A stretch of DNA of 64,000 nucleotides from Allomyces arbusculus (GCA_027604705.1 JADHYV010000070.1:33665-97664); one strand, 5' to 3'; positions 33,456-45,419 are shown, counted from the first letter of the stretch. Numbers and translations: made by a program. Notes: a model not told the origin generated them from the letters alone.

Positions 33456-35135
33456 ATGACCAAGACCAATGGCAGTTCTGGCAACGGCCTCTCGCTGAGC
33501 GGGCGGGGCAAGCCGCAGTTCACCAAGAACCTCAAGCTCGAGCAGGGCGACCTGTCACCGCCATTTGCCAACTTTGCGAAATACGTGTACTGTATCTCAA
33601 CGTGCTGCACTCGACAAGCTTGAGGGGTGAGCGGAAACTGACGCTCTCGCGCGGATATAGAGATCCATCGGGCCGCTTATACTTTGCAGGCAAGGCCGTG
33701 TTGCACGCCGACGGTGTTGACTTCAGCTCTGGCAACTCGTACAAGATCAACATGGCCGAGCTCGAGTTGCGCGAGGAGCTCGGCAAGGGCCAGTATGGCG
33801 TTGTACAAAAAGTGTTCCATAAGCCGACCAAAGTGATCATGGCCATGAAGGTACGTTGCCCGCACGCGCGAATCGATCCTTGACTGAAGGCGCGGTGTGG
33901 ACTGATATCCTGTGCGTGTATTCAGGAAATCCGGCTCGAGCTTGACACGTCGAAACTGAACCAGATCTTGATGGAACTCGACGTGCTGCACAAGTCGCAC
34001 TCGCCGTATATTGTCGAGTTTTACGGCGCATTCTTTATCGAGTCGTGTGTCTACTACTGCATGGAGTACATGGACGCCGGGTCGCTCGACTGGCTGTTCC
34101 CGTACAAGGGCGGCGCACCAGAAGACGTGCTCAAGGCGATATCCTACTCGGTACGGTTGATGTGCAAGTGGGCCGACTCAGGTATGCGACAGTAAGCTGA
34201 CTTTTCTTTAATCGGGGTGAATAGGTTGTCAAGGGCCTCAAGTTTTTGAAGGAGGAGCTGAGCATCATTCATCGTGACGTCAAGCCGACGAGTACGTTTA
34301 CTTTCTCTTCCAGAGAGCTCTGGTAAGGGCACGACGCTGACAGCGATATTTTGTACAGACGTCTTGGCCAACACCAAGGGCCAGATCAAGCTGTGCGACT
34401 TTGGCGTGTCAGGCCAACTCATCCAGTCGCTGGCCAAGACCAATATCGGATGCCAAAGTTACATGGCGGTTCGTTTTCCTTTCTCCAGCCAATTCTTTGC
34501 GACGAATCACGGTCTTACCTGCGCTTCGACCCTCCCTTCTTTTAGCCCGAGCGGATTGCATTGGCCGACACGGGCGCATATACCGTAGCATCGGACGTTT
34601 GGTCGTTTGGCATCTCCTGTGCGTCGCATCATGCAATATCGACGGTGCCGATTCATTTCGCTCACGGCTTGTGATTCTCCTCACAGGTCTCGAGGTCGGT
34701 TCGGGCCAATACCCGTACCCAGCCGACCGGTACGACTCGATCTACGCGCAACTCAGCGCCATTATCCACGAGTCCCCACCCAACCTGCCCGCCGACCGGT
34801 TCAGTCCCGACGCAATTGATTTTGTGCAAAGCTGGTACGCCCTGTTGCTTCTTGCTTGACAGTTCTTATCTCAACTGGTTTCTCACCTCACTCTCCACTG
34901 CCTCGGACGTAGTTTGCAAAAGGACCCGACGGCGCGCGCGACCTACCCGCAGCTCCTCGAGCACCGGTTCATTGCCGACTTTGACGAGCAGGCGTTTGCG
35001 CCGACCATGGCCGCGTGGGTGTCCGAAGCGCTCGCCTGGCACATGAGCCATCCCGAGGCGCACGCTGCGGCAAATCCGCCCAAGTCGAGCTTGCTCCCGA
35101 ACAGTTTGCGCGACATGGTGTTTCGGCGGGCATGA
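33456..35135 (+). CDS. Pbs2/Wis1-like MAP kinase kinase (HOG/stress pathway)
   Basis: Eight exons (33456-33586, 33661-33850, 33926-34150, 34225-34291, 34359-34468, 34546-34618, 34687-34834, 34913-35135) give 388 residues. All seven introns are 67-78 nt and the phases close. The region before the kinase ([22 protein letters not shown]) is characteristic of the Pbs2 group. The kinase has the glycine loop GKGQYGVV, catalytic [18 protein letters not shown], and the activation segment SLAKTNIG with Ser and Thr four residues apart for dual phosphorylation. Pbs2 phosphorylates the Hog1/Sty1 p38-type MAP kinase under osmotic and other stress. The N-terminus before that region is only ~45 residues, whereas yeast Pbs2 has several hundred, including docking sites. 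Confidence 0.93.
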
Positions 35136-35446
35136 AGCTCGCGCGCGGAGCGTCGAGGATCTGAAGAACGGTGCGCGAGCGTCCGGGGGGTCAACGCTCG
35201 GTTTTTGATTGATATCCCGCAAGGAGCCTGGTGCTTTGGTGTTATGTGTTTGTGCCCTTACGTTTATTTGCATGTCTCGTTGGTGCTCTGCGGGTGCTTG
35301 AATTTGCTCGAACTTCAGTGCCGAGGCCGTCAGAATCAGCGCCAGCGCGCATGTCGAACAACAGAAACTTCAAAATGGTGGATGGACGGAGCGGACTAAA
35401 ATATCGATAAGCAAAAACCACGACCACCGATTTCCAAGCCAGTTGA
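35136..35446. other. Intergenic between convergent genes
   Basis: 311 bases with no gene, holding the 3' sides of the MAP kinase kinase and ribosomal protein genes. Confidence 0.4.
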
Positions 35447-35749
35447 TTACCACGAGGCCTTGGCAACGCCCGGAATCTCGCCCTTGAGCGCCATGGGCCG
35501 GAAGGCATGGCGCGTGAGGCCGAAATCGCGCATGATCCAGCGTGCGCGGCCCGTGACGACGCAGCGGTTGCGAATGGCAGTCTTGCGCGCGGCAATCGGG
35601 AACTGGTTGAGGGCGTTCTGGGCCTGGAAGCGCACGGGCGTGGGCATGGTCTCGTTGCGCGTCATGAAGCGCAGCGCGTTGCGCAGCGGCTCGTATTGCG
35701 CGACGGTGGTGCGGTAGAGCTTGTCCTTGAAGATGCGGGCCTGCGGCAT
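35447..35749 (-). CDS. MRP2: Mitochondrial small-subunit ribosomal protein uS14m
   Basis: A single exon of 100 residues. The C-terminal half (RNRCVVTGRARWIMRD, GLTRHAFR, GEIPGVAKASW) is the uS14 signature, in the zinc-free form seen in mitochondrial and many bacterial S14 proteins. uS14m sits in the head of the mitochondrial small ribosomal subunit. The length matches mitochondrial S14/Mrp2. The start ATG 35749 gives MPQARIFKDKLYR, a plausible short basic N-terminus that could act in mitochondrial import. Confidence 0.95.
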   Translation of the reverse strand: MPQARIFKDKLYRTTVAQYEPLRNALRFMTRNETMPTPVRFQAQNALNQFPIAARKTAIRNRCVVTGRARWIMRDFGLTRHAFRPMALKGEIPGVAKASW

Positions 35750-36736
35750 GGTGGGTGACGGTGGGGGTGGTACTGGTGGTGCCGCCGGAGCGCTGGGACA
35801 AGGCGGTGCGGGACGGCCGGAGCGGGCGGGGGTTCGACGAGGCGAGAGCACGGCAATGATTGCGGCGAGTTGGAGCGCGGCAGGATGCGTGTCCAGTGCG
35901 GGGTGCGGATCGTTGGCGATGTACTTAGCAAGGTCGCTCGCTGTTGGGCGTGTGCTTGGAAGCGCTGATGAGGAGCAAGCCGAGGATGAGCACAGATTTG
36001 GTGGGAGTTGCGATCCAGGGTTTGCACTGGCTGGCCGAAACCTCGTCTGCGCGCAAATGACAGTGATTTTTTGTAATCATCACAACGCACTGCAGCGCGC
36101 TGCCTCGCTGGTCGGCACCACCGCATCGTGCTGACCGCATCGCCACCACCACCCCCCACCACCCCCACCACCACCACCGGCGGCGGCCGCGGCGCTGTCC
36201 ACCGCGTCGTCGTCAACGTCCCCACGCTGCGACGCGACCAGCAGCACTCGCGCCGCGCTGCGCCAACCATGGCCACGACCTGCTGACGCCGCAAGCGCGA
36301 CTCAACCTCGTTCCAGCGACAACTTCACGCCGGCGCTGCCGGCCCATCCCGCCCAATCGATCACTCTTGGCGCCGCTCCGAGCAGCGCGAGCGGTCGCCC
36401 GAACGCGCACCTTCTCCCCCGCTGCACTGGATCGCGCGTGGGCCGAGCACGCCGCCATTGCCGTCGATCCATTGCACCCAATTCGGGTCACGACCGCGCT
36501 TGCAACGACGCGCTCCTCGTCACCGCTTCGCTCGCAGGCCGTCAAGACGCCGCGACTGAATCGCCCGCACCGCCACCGGCCTTCATTGCCCGCGCGACTC
36601 CCAGCACGCCGGCGCGTGCGCACCACCCGGCACACCGCACGCCGACACGTTTCGGCGGCGCGTGCGTCCTCCCAGTTGGCCCTGCCAGCTCATCGCCCCG
36701 ATCACGACGCCGCCGGCCTGAAACGCTTGCGCGACC
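35750..36736. other. Divergent intergenic region, about 1 kb
   Basis: Promoter side of both the uS14m gene and the CaMKK-like kinase. It includes a CACCACCACC-rich stretch near 36140-36180. No gene is supported. Confidence 0.4.
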
Positions 36737-39700
36737 ATGCCACCACCGCCGGCGCCGAGCGCGACAGACGCTGCGCCCGTCCCCGGGCCGGGCTCCACAC
36801 CGCCGCCCAACGATGACCATACTGGCTCGCTCTTCCGCCGGTCCATGTTCCGCCTGTCGCTGCGCGGGTCGCGCCCGTCCATTGCAACACCACCGCCCAC
36901 GGCCTCGCCGCCCGCCGTCGCGTCGCCCGTCACCAACTCGGGCGGCCACCTGAGCCCAATGCCGCTCACACACGGGTCTTCTTACTCGTCGGCCAGTTCC
37001 GTACGGTCGGTGAGCTCCACGGGGCTCTCAAGCGTCGTGGAAACCAATAATCTCGTCAAGACCGTCGACGATGTCTCGGGCACCAAGCAAATCAACAACT
37101 ACCTGGTCTTGCAGGAGCTCGGGCGTGGCGTGCACGGGAAAGTGAAGCTCGCGCGACGCACCGACACGGGCGAGCTGGTGGTACGTTCTCGGGTTGTCTC
37201 TAAGAGCAGAGGTGTGCGTCGTGCATCGCAACTCACCATTCTGCTCCATAGGCAATGAAAATCCTGCGCAAGACGACGCGCACGCGCCGGCTCGGTTTCG
37301 CCAACCTCAACCGGCTCGCCGCGTCCCCCACGGGCGACAATGGCATTGCCGCGGCTGCAGCAGCCGCCGCCAACTCGCAACTCGAAAAGATTCGACGCGA
37401 AATCGCCATCATGAAAAAGCTGCGGCATCCAAACGTCGTGCAGCTCTACGAGGTGATTGACGACCCGAGCTCCGACAAGGTCTACATTGTCCTCGAGTAC
37501 CTGGCGGGCGGCGAGATCAAGTGGAAGCGCACCTCACCCAATGCCGACTCGTCGGGCCATTTACCCTCAGGCCGGCCGGCACCGACGGCGCCATTACTCT
37601 CAGTCGACGAGGCGCGCGCGATTTTCCGCGACATTGTCGCCGGGCTCGAGTACTTGCACTCGCAGGGCATCATTCACCGCGATGTGAAACCCGCCAACCT
37701 GATTCGCGGCGCCGATGGACGCGTCAAGCTGTCGGATTTCGGCGTCTCGCACTTTTCGCCGCGCCAGTTCCAAAAGGAGCAAAAGGAAATTGCGCGCCGC
37801 CGATCGTCGCTCAACCTGTCGGCCGCGGTTGCATCGTCGTCGGTTTCACCTTCCGCGGCCATGGCCATGGCCACGGCAAATGTCGCGGCCGCCAAAAAGG
37901 AGCCGCGACTCAAGCTGCGCAAGTCGCGCAGGTCGCTCACGAGCCCGAGCCCGTCGCAGACGCCACCACCGCCGCCACCACCGATATCCACCTCGATACC
38001 CTCACCACATGGCGATTCTACGTACAATGACGTGCTCTATGGGTCGAATAGCTTCAATGACGATGAAGAGCTCGCCAAGACGGCCGGGTCGCCGGCTTTC
38101 TTTGCGCCGGAGCTTTGTGTCTTGCATGACGAGCCGTTCTCGGCGGCCTGCGACGTAGCCGGCATCGACTCGCCGCCGCCAAGTGCGCGACCTACGCGCC
38201 CACCCATTACCAAGGCCATTGATATTTGGGCGGCGGGCGTCACGCTCTATTGCCTCGTCTTCGGGTGCTGCCCGTTTGTCGCCGATTCCGAGTTTGAGCT
38301 CTTTGAGCGCATCCCCGTGCAACCGCTCACGTTCCCTGAGGACATGCTCCCGCTCGACCCGGACCTCGAAGACCTGTTCCGGCGCGTGCTCGACAAGAAC
38401 CCGGATACCCGGGCGACGCTCGCCGATATCAAGCATCACCCGTGGGTCCGTCGCGGCATGTCCGAGACCGAATACACCGACTGGCTCGCGGCAACCGACC
38501 CGGTCCAGTACGAGGCCGTGGAAGTATCGGACGCGGAAGTGCGTGAAGCCGTCTCATCTGGCCTCATGGAACGAATCAAACGGCAATGGGCGCGACTGTC
38601 GGTCTCGCTCCTCAATGTTGCCGGGTCTGGCAGCGGCGCGCGGCATCGCGCCACGTCCATGCCCTCAGTCAATCCGCCGGACGCGATCCCGCCACGGCCT
38701 ACGACCGCACCGGCCGCGTACGATAGTCGCGGCGCGCTCGATAGTCCAGCGAGTCCGGCATCGGGCGGGACTGCGTCGCCCGCGCGGGGGGGGAGTAGTA
38801 CCCGCCTCGTAGTTCCGACACCGCGGCCCGCCCTGTTTCGCAGTCTCGACGAGTCGTTGTCGCCGACGTCGTCCCCGCCGCACCCGGCCCCGCCGACGGC
38901 TGCGACGCCGCCGTCGACGACGCCCTTGTCGTCACGGACGAATTCGCCGTTCCGCCGGTTTTTTTCGGTACGCAAGCACGCGTCCATGTCGGCTCATGTA
39001 TTGTCGAGATCGCCCAACGACGCGGCGGGTCCGGTCCGCGGGTCGCCCGTGTTCCACCGCGGGTCGGCAGTTGAGGACTATGATGATGCCGACGAGTACG
39101 GGCAACAGCAGCATCCACACGACGCACACCTAACCGCGCCGCAGCCGGAACGATGGGCGTCGGCGGCCGACGGCGAAGATGACGACGACGACGACGACGT
39201 GGATATGGCCGCACTTGAAGAAGAGCAGGAACGGCGGCGGCAACGCACGTGGGCGTCTGAGTTTGACGACGACGTGCTGGCCTCGATTTCGACGTCGCAC
39301 ATGCATGTCGGACCCGATGCGAGTCGCGGCACGTCACCGTCGTTTCTCGAGGATCCGGACGAGGATGACGAGGATGATGACGATGACGATGGGCTGGTTT
39401 TGCCGTCGTCGTCGGCGGGTGGAAGGCGTGCGGCGTCCGCGCCTGCCGTCGCGGTGCGCCCGTGGCCCGCCCTCGTTGCGCCCATTCCACTGGATAAGAG
39501 CCAGTACTCGATCACGGAGCTCGACGAGTCGATTGTGGGCGAGGACGCGCTCGCGCCGATCCGCGGTGGCGGCAGCACTGGCAGTGCTGGTGCGAAATCA
39601 CGGCTGATGGGCGACGCACCGACACTCCCAAGCCGTCCGTCCATCTTGATCGACGACGAGCCCTTGGTCGACTTGTCGATGGACAGTCTGGTCGTGCAGC

Positions 39701-39855
39701 GCAACACGCGATACGTGGACCCTGACGAGGATGACCAACAGGGGCAGGAAGTGCCCGCGACGTTGCCGGGCACGGTCGGGACGGCGCTCGGGTTTGCCGC
39801 GGCAGCTCGGGTTAGTGGCGCGCAGGACCTTCCACGTCGGCGTAGCGGCCAATGA
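36737..39855 (+). CDS. CaMKK/Sak1-type kinase (predicted AMPK/Snf1 activator)
   Basis: Exons 36737-37180 and 37252-39855 (71-nt intron, GTACGT...ATAG) give 1015 residues. The kinase domain spans about 121-550. Landmarks are the glycine loop [18 protein letters not shown], the signature GGEIKWK typical of CaMKK and LKB1-related kinases, [10 protein letters not shown] (~290), DFGVSHF, and [10 protein letters not shown] (~425). Yeast Sak1/Tos3/Elm1 and fission yeast Ssp1, which phosphorylate the AMPK activation loop, belong here. About 105 low-complexity residues (Ser, Pro, Lys) are inserted between DFG and the activation-loop end, and ~20 residues (Ala-rich) sit in the N-lobe. The C-terminal ~465 residues are disordered with several Asp/Glu runs. 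Confidence 0.88.
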
Positions 39856-40401
39856 ACAGCAGCTGATGCCGGTGGAAGACGAGCCCGTGTATTTAAACAT
39901 TGCTACGCTCTGGATATATTTGTCGCGGCTCGCGAAGCAATAATTCTGTTTACTCACTCATCTTTGGCTTGGCGACCACTTCTTTGCTTCTCCAGGTCCG
40001 GCCGTCGCCCTTGAACGTGGACAGCACGACTTTTCGCGCGAAGAACTTCAAAATTGCTGTTAAGCACGCAGCCTTTGCATTCAAAGCAGAGCAAACCAAC
40101 GTCAACAAGTACACCTCGTTTGATCGTCAACAATCAAGACCAACGACAGACAGCCGTCACCAAACTGACCTACAGAGGCAAACGGCCACCCGGCCGAGTA
40201 AAAGACGAAAAGAAAAATAAACAATGGTAAAGGAAAGAACTGAACAAGAAACTCATCAAACTCGCACTTCACAGGACCGCTGCACCGAAAAGCGCCGTCG
40301 GCCTGCTGGAACACCACCGCCATCACCACGGTCGCGCGGAGGGGGGGGGGGGGGAGGTACCTAGATTGCTCCCTGCGTTGACATATCACTCACTCCCTTG
40401 C
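39856..40401. other. Intergenic between convergent genes
   Basis: No gene is supported in these 546 bases. A G14 run lies at 40341-40354, about 50 bp past the stop codon of the minus-strand RGG/RS protein gene. Confidence 0.45.
40341..40354. repeat. Homopolymer G14 tract
   Basis: Fourteen consecutive G on the plus strand, just beyond the 3' end of the RGG/RS protein gene (poly-C in the sense of that transcript). Confidence 0.95.
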
Positions 40402-43400
40402 TCAGTAGCGCGACGAGCGCGAACGGTCACGGTCGTAGTCGCGCTCGCGGCTGCGATGCGAGTCGGGCGACGCATCGCGGCTGAGGCGTGACGACGACGA
40501 CGATGCGGCATACTCATCCTCGCGCCGATGGCGGCCCGACGACGACGACCCCAACTCGTACTGGGCACTGCCCGACTTGTCGCGTGACGACGACGATGAC
40601 GAGTCGCCCGTATGGTGGTGGTCGCGCGAGGAACCGACGGGTGACGGGCTGCGCGCGTGGGACGACCGGTGGCCTCCGCCGCTGCGTGACGAGTGCGTCG
40701 GCGACAGACTGCGGTAATCATCGCGCCCGCGCCGCGAGGACCGCGGCGGGGGCGAAGGTGAACGCCTACGCGATGGCGGCGACCACACGCGGTGGTTATC
40801 ATTGTCACGCGGTGCCGCGTGCGCCGAGGTCGTGCACGACCGCAAGACCGACGAGGACCGTGAACTCGGCGCTCGAGATGCCGACCGGAACCGCGTCGGC
40901 GCGAGCGACGACGGCGGCGGCATTGCGCGGCGGTCCGGGTCCTGTGTGTACGACGGCAGGTCACGGTCGTGGCGTTGGTCGTTGCCACCAAACTGGTCGT
41001 GGCCAGGGCTGCGCTCGCGGCGGTGATCGCCGCCGGCGCCGCCATTGTACCCACCGCGCATCCCACCACGACCTCCACCGCGCCCACCGCGCATCCCGCC
41101 GCGCGCTCCACCGCGTCCACCGCGCATACCAAACCCGCCACGCGGGGTGTCGACAATATCGCGGTGCGGGAAAGGCTGCGGCACATGCACCTTGAGCTCG
41201 TCGACGAGCTTGTTGGCAAACAGGAGCATCGTCTTGGTCGCGAGCTCCAATTGGCGCTCGCCCTCGGGCGCTGACTCGATCGTGTCGACTTGGTCGCTGG
41301 TCGCGGGCGCACAGTCATTGGGCGGCACAAACAACTGCCGCGGTAGCTCAATGTTCGCGCTCAGCTCGTACACGCCGACTTTCTCGGCCGCGTCGTCGCC
41401 CGTGCGCGCGTTGCGCGAGAGCGTGACGCGAATCGTGAAGGGCACCGGATCGCCGCCGTTCGGGTCGGCAAAGTGTGCGTTGATGACAAAAAACTGCTTG
41501 CGCTTGAGGTCGGCGTAGAGCAGCGACTGGTGGTCGCGACGGTCGATCTTGGAGAAGTCGCTCTTGCGCAAATACAGCTCGCCAGAGCTGTGAACCGCCT
41601 CGACGACCTTGATCTCCTCAATGGCCTTGCGCACCGGAAATGGGATCTGATCCAGCGTCGTCAATGTCGCATGTTCAGCGCGCTTGGACGTCAGCTTGAC
41701 GCGGAAGTCGAGCTTTTGCGGGTCCATGGCAAGCTGCGTCATCGACAGGTGCCGCGTGGGCCAGTACCGGAGCCGCACGGGCGTCAGGTCGTAGAGCACG
41801 GCACCAGAAGAAAGCGGCGGATCGGGCGCCGGCCCTCCAGCCACGGTCAAGTCGCGGCGCCGCACGTCGGCCGAGACCGTCATCAACTCGGTCTGGTTGT
41901 TCCCTTGCCGAAACATGAGAGAGACGCGGTCCACTTCAAAAGTCCCACGCGTCGGCACCTCGCGAATCGACCAGCCAGGGAATGCCTGGATGGTCGCGCC
42001 AATCGCGTGCGTGATCACTTGGTCCAGGTCAATGGCACCCTGGGTGGACGGCAGATTGGGCAGGCCCGCACTGAAGTGAGCGCGGATCATGCGATCCGCA
42101 AAGCCCCCCACCCATTCTTGCAGGTCCCTGACGGGGTAGGTGTTGCCGCCCGTGTAGTTTTTGGGCGGCTGCCGGACCGTGTAGAGCTGCTTGCCAAGCG
42201 TGAGCTTGAGCGCCACCTTCAGGTCCTCGTTCGCGACCGTGCCCAATTGGACAGCGCCGACGTGGCACCAGTCGAGCATAAAGCGATCAACTGCGCTTGA
42301 GTTCGGGTTCGTGTCGTCGAGGCACAAGTACTGCTTCTTAATCGTCTTCGTGACGTGCGACATTTCCACGAGCTCGGCGGGCCGTTGCAGCTCCTGCACG
42401 GGTCCAGCCGGCTCGGGCGCGGCAGCGTGGTGGCCGCGGCGGCCATTGTTCTGCGCGACCAACGGCGGGCGACGGCCGAGCAAAATGTCTGACTCGATTT
42501 TGATTGGGTCGGATGAGGGCGTGTCAACGCGCAGCACAATTGGGCGCGCGTTCTTGGGCATGAAGAGGCCCTGCGCAAAGGCGCGGCCAGACGGGTAAGG
42601 TACGAGGCGTGCGTTGCCAAACTCGTCGTGCTTGACTACGAGCAGCGTCGTGCGCATGATGTTGTCGAGCACGACCTTGACAATGCTTGCGCGCGCCTGC
42701 GTGCACTTGGCCGGCTCGCCCCACACCGAGATTTGGTACCCATTGTCGACGAGGTCGGCGTAGATCTTGACGTCCCAACGGAACTCGACGTCGGCCATGA
42801 AGTTGGGGTTGGCGACGGGGTCGCAGCGCGACATGCCCTGCGGGATCACAAATTGCTGCGTGGGCGGGCCGTGTTCTTGCACGAGTTGCGTGTACGAATA
42901 CGAGACGTTGGCGTCATTGTACTCGGGCAGCTCGTGAACGCCCATGGTGTCGTCGTGCGGCGAGGACTCGCCGTTGGCGCCATTTTCGTGGTGGCTAGGA
43001 ATGGTGGGCAGCGACCAAGGTCAGGCGCTGTTCCCAACGATGACCAACAAGAGCTGCGCGATACGAGCCCATTCGCGGCGTGGTCGTCGTACGCGTCGTG
43101 CATGTGCGCGTCCGTGTCCCGGCCGCGATTGTTATGGGCGCCTGCACCTCGTTTGAACCACTCGCCGTCATGGTCGGCATGATCATTGTGGTCAGCGCGG
43201 TCAGCGCGGTCGTCGCGGTCGCTGCGGTCTTCGTAAACGTCACCATCATCGAAGCACGCGTCGCGGCGCCACTCGCCGCTGTCGTCGTCGTCGTCGTGGT
43301 GGGTGCGGTTGCGCGACCTGATGGCGCGCGTGATGAGGGTCGAGTGAGTCACATGAACGATGTGGCGAAGGCGTTGGTCAAGAGCACGCACCAGCGGCCA

Positions 43401-43567
43401 CCCTCCTCGTCCTCGTCATCCGAGTAGTCGCGCTGCGTGTTGTGGTCATGCTTGTTAAGGTCGCGGTCGCGGTCGTCGTCCCAGTGGCGCGACTTGGCCG
43501 TGGTGGGCGCATTGATGTGGCGTTCATACCCGCGCGCGCGGTTGGTGGTGGTGGCATCAGACATCAT
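40402..43567 (-). CDS. Putative RNA-binding protein with RGG box and RS-rich tail
   Basis: Three exons (minus) 43567-43392, 43317-43093 and 42994-40402 give 997 residues; phases close with introns of 74 and 98 nt. Residues 1-135 are highly charged (Asp/Arg/His). The conserved-looking core (about 150-740) is globular, with a possible KH-like segment early on (VKIYADLVDNGYQISVWG) that I would not call firmly. A Gly/Arg repeat block at about 755-795 (GGRGGARGGMRGG) is followed by ~200 residues rich in Ser-Arg, Ser and His. RGG and RS tails occur in splicing and mRNP proteins, so an RNA role is inferred. I do not recognise the core family. An intact shorter version could start at the internal ATG 42945. 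Confidence 0.75.
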
Positions 43568-43590
43568 GGGGAGCTAACGGTGCGCGTCAA

Positions 43591-43605
43591 GGGGGGGGGG
43601 GGGGG
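43591..43605. repeat. Homopolymer G15 tract
   Basis: Fifteen consecutive G on the plus strand, 23 bases upstream of the RGG/RS protein start codon (a C15 run in the presumed 5' UTR sense strand). Confidence 0.95.
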
Positions 43606-45070
43606 TGATCAGGCTCACAGCACTTGCTCAATCCAAATCCATGACCACGCGCGCCGGCGCGTTCATGGCGCGAAACACGCGCGTTATGGTGGATGGGCGC
43701 GTTCACGAACCAGTGCGGCAAGTTGGAGCGCGTTGTTGAGCGTGAGCCGGGCAATACGGCTTGACGCGCCGTGTGGGGAGGTAGCGTGGTGCAGCTGGCG
43801 CAGTTACAAATGGTCACAAACGTGTGATGGGCAGGCGCATGGCCGCGGCAGCGCCAGACAGAGCGACCGTGCGGCAGGACGGTTGCCTTGCTTGCATGCA
43901 ATTGCCGGGAGAGGGAGCGCGAGCTCGTGGGCCGCGCCGCACGGGTCGCACGTGGTGCTGAGAGCTGCAGTACGTGAACTATGCTCATGTTGTGTTGGAC
44001 ATGATTGTGCTGGAGATGCACGACCAGTACCAGAGGCTAAGCACAAAGCATTCAGTCCTATGAAGCGGCCAACAGCATGGCAAGTCCGTTTAAGGACCAA
44101 CAAGAACACAAACCTGCTGCTGCAGCCATGAAGAAGCAGACACCACTGCAGATTGTGCTCTGTGGGAGAGGAAATTGTGATGTGACCCAACAGCCATGCA
44201 ATCAAGTCAGGGATCACAAGGATGGCACCCAAAGGGAAAACAGAAGAAGGCGCACGTAGCAACAATTGAAACTTGACGCAATCCATCAGAAATGGGGACC
44301 AAGAGCACATGGCACAAGCAAACGTGGCAACCAGACACTGCAAGCACAGCAAATAGTGAGCAATGTGATGGAGCACATCAACCAGAGAACAGGACCAATG
44401 ACAATGCAACACGTTTTAAAGAACAACAGGCGGCGCGCCAACACGCACCGATTGTACGATACACACGCGATTGAGGAAAACAAGGTCGTCTTGGCAAGTT
44501 GGATCCATATCATCAGGCCACACTCATGCAATGCTGTGTTACAGTTTGTGACAAGTTGATATCACAAGAATGCCATTGCACATTGTCACACATGTGTCTG
44601 TGTTGTGGTGACCAAGTCAGTGCACTGAGGACAGTATCACAGTATCAACCAGTGTCTTGACCCACTTGCTGCTCACCAAGGTTTCTCATTTCAAATGGGT
44701 CATTAATGTGCTTTTGCTCATTTTATGTGCTGAACCTACTTTGCTCCTTGATTTTTTTCGAGATGGCAATGGACTTGGGCAATGTGATGGGCAGAGAGAA
44801 TGAAGAGGAAACTGATGCAAAGGACTTGATTTGAAATGCTGCAACTGTGTAGTTTGGTGCCAATGGTGTCAAGTCAATGCTGATCAAGGTCAGTACATCT
44901 TGGTTGTGCACATTCCCAAGCTCAAGGCGATGCTAACCATGGCCTGCACAAGTTGTGGGTGCAGCACAGTGAGGTGGACAACCATTAGCTGGCAGGCAAT
45001 GTGGCAGGTGAGTGCAAGAGGCGCATGCTGTGAGTAGGTGTGCACACGTTTTGCTTGGTGGTTGTCATGA

Positions 45071-45102
45071 CCCCTGTCCCCATCCCCATCCCCATCCCCA
45101 TC
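45071..45102. repeat. (CCCCAT)n microsatellite
   Basis: About four perfect CCCCAT hexamers inside the CpG-poor island. Confidence 0.85.
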
Positions 45103-45419
45103 GTTTCAGGATGGTCCTCATTTTCTTTGTGTGTTGAGGTGCGGGTGTACACCCGTCCAGACCACATCATATGTAAATACATGTCCGTTGCACGCCCCTC
45201 CTTGAGTTCTTGGCCGCCCCACCTTCAAATATCGACAAATCGACTGAAGACCGGCCTGAAGCGCGAGATCCTGAATGGCACAGTCGCGCTGCTCCCCGTG
45301 AGTCGCGCCCAAGCCAACCAAGGGCCAAATCTAAAGGGCACAAATATACACTATGGCGGTGGGACTACAGCAATAAAAAGGAGCACAAAACCACGACAAC
45401 CAGACAAGATCGTTGCGCC

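Larger units (their letters stand above)
43568..45419. other. Gene-free, CpG-poor island, 1.85 kb
   Basis: No gene is supported. From about 43,990 to 45,180 the sequence changes character: GC content falls and CpG becomes rare (several 60-base lines in 44,521-44,880 have none), while TG and CA are abundant. The neighbouring genes are full of CpG. Frames of 60-200 codons exist but share no recognisable domain. The island may be an old, methylated transposon remnant. Confidence 0.6.

Noticed and set aside
42846-43391. An independent 181-residue gene upstream of the RGG/RS protein
   Set aside because: Its middle part joins in phase to a short upstream exon and to the main exon by GT/AG introns of 74 and 98 nt, so it is better explained as exon 2 of the same gene.
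43804-44412. A 202-codon minus-strand frame in the CpG-poor island
   Set aside because: Cys/Leu/Ser-rich with no domain or good start; it looks like chance openness in a decayed region.
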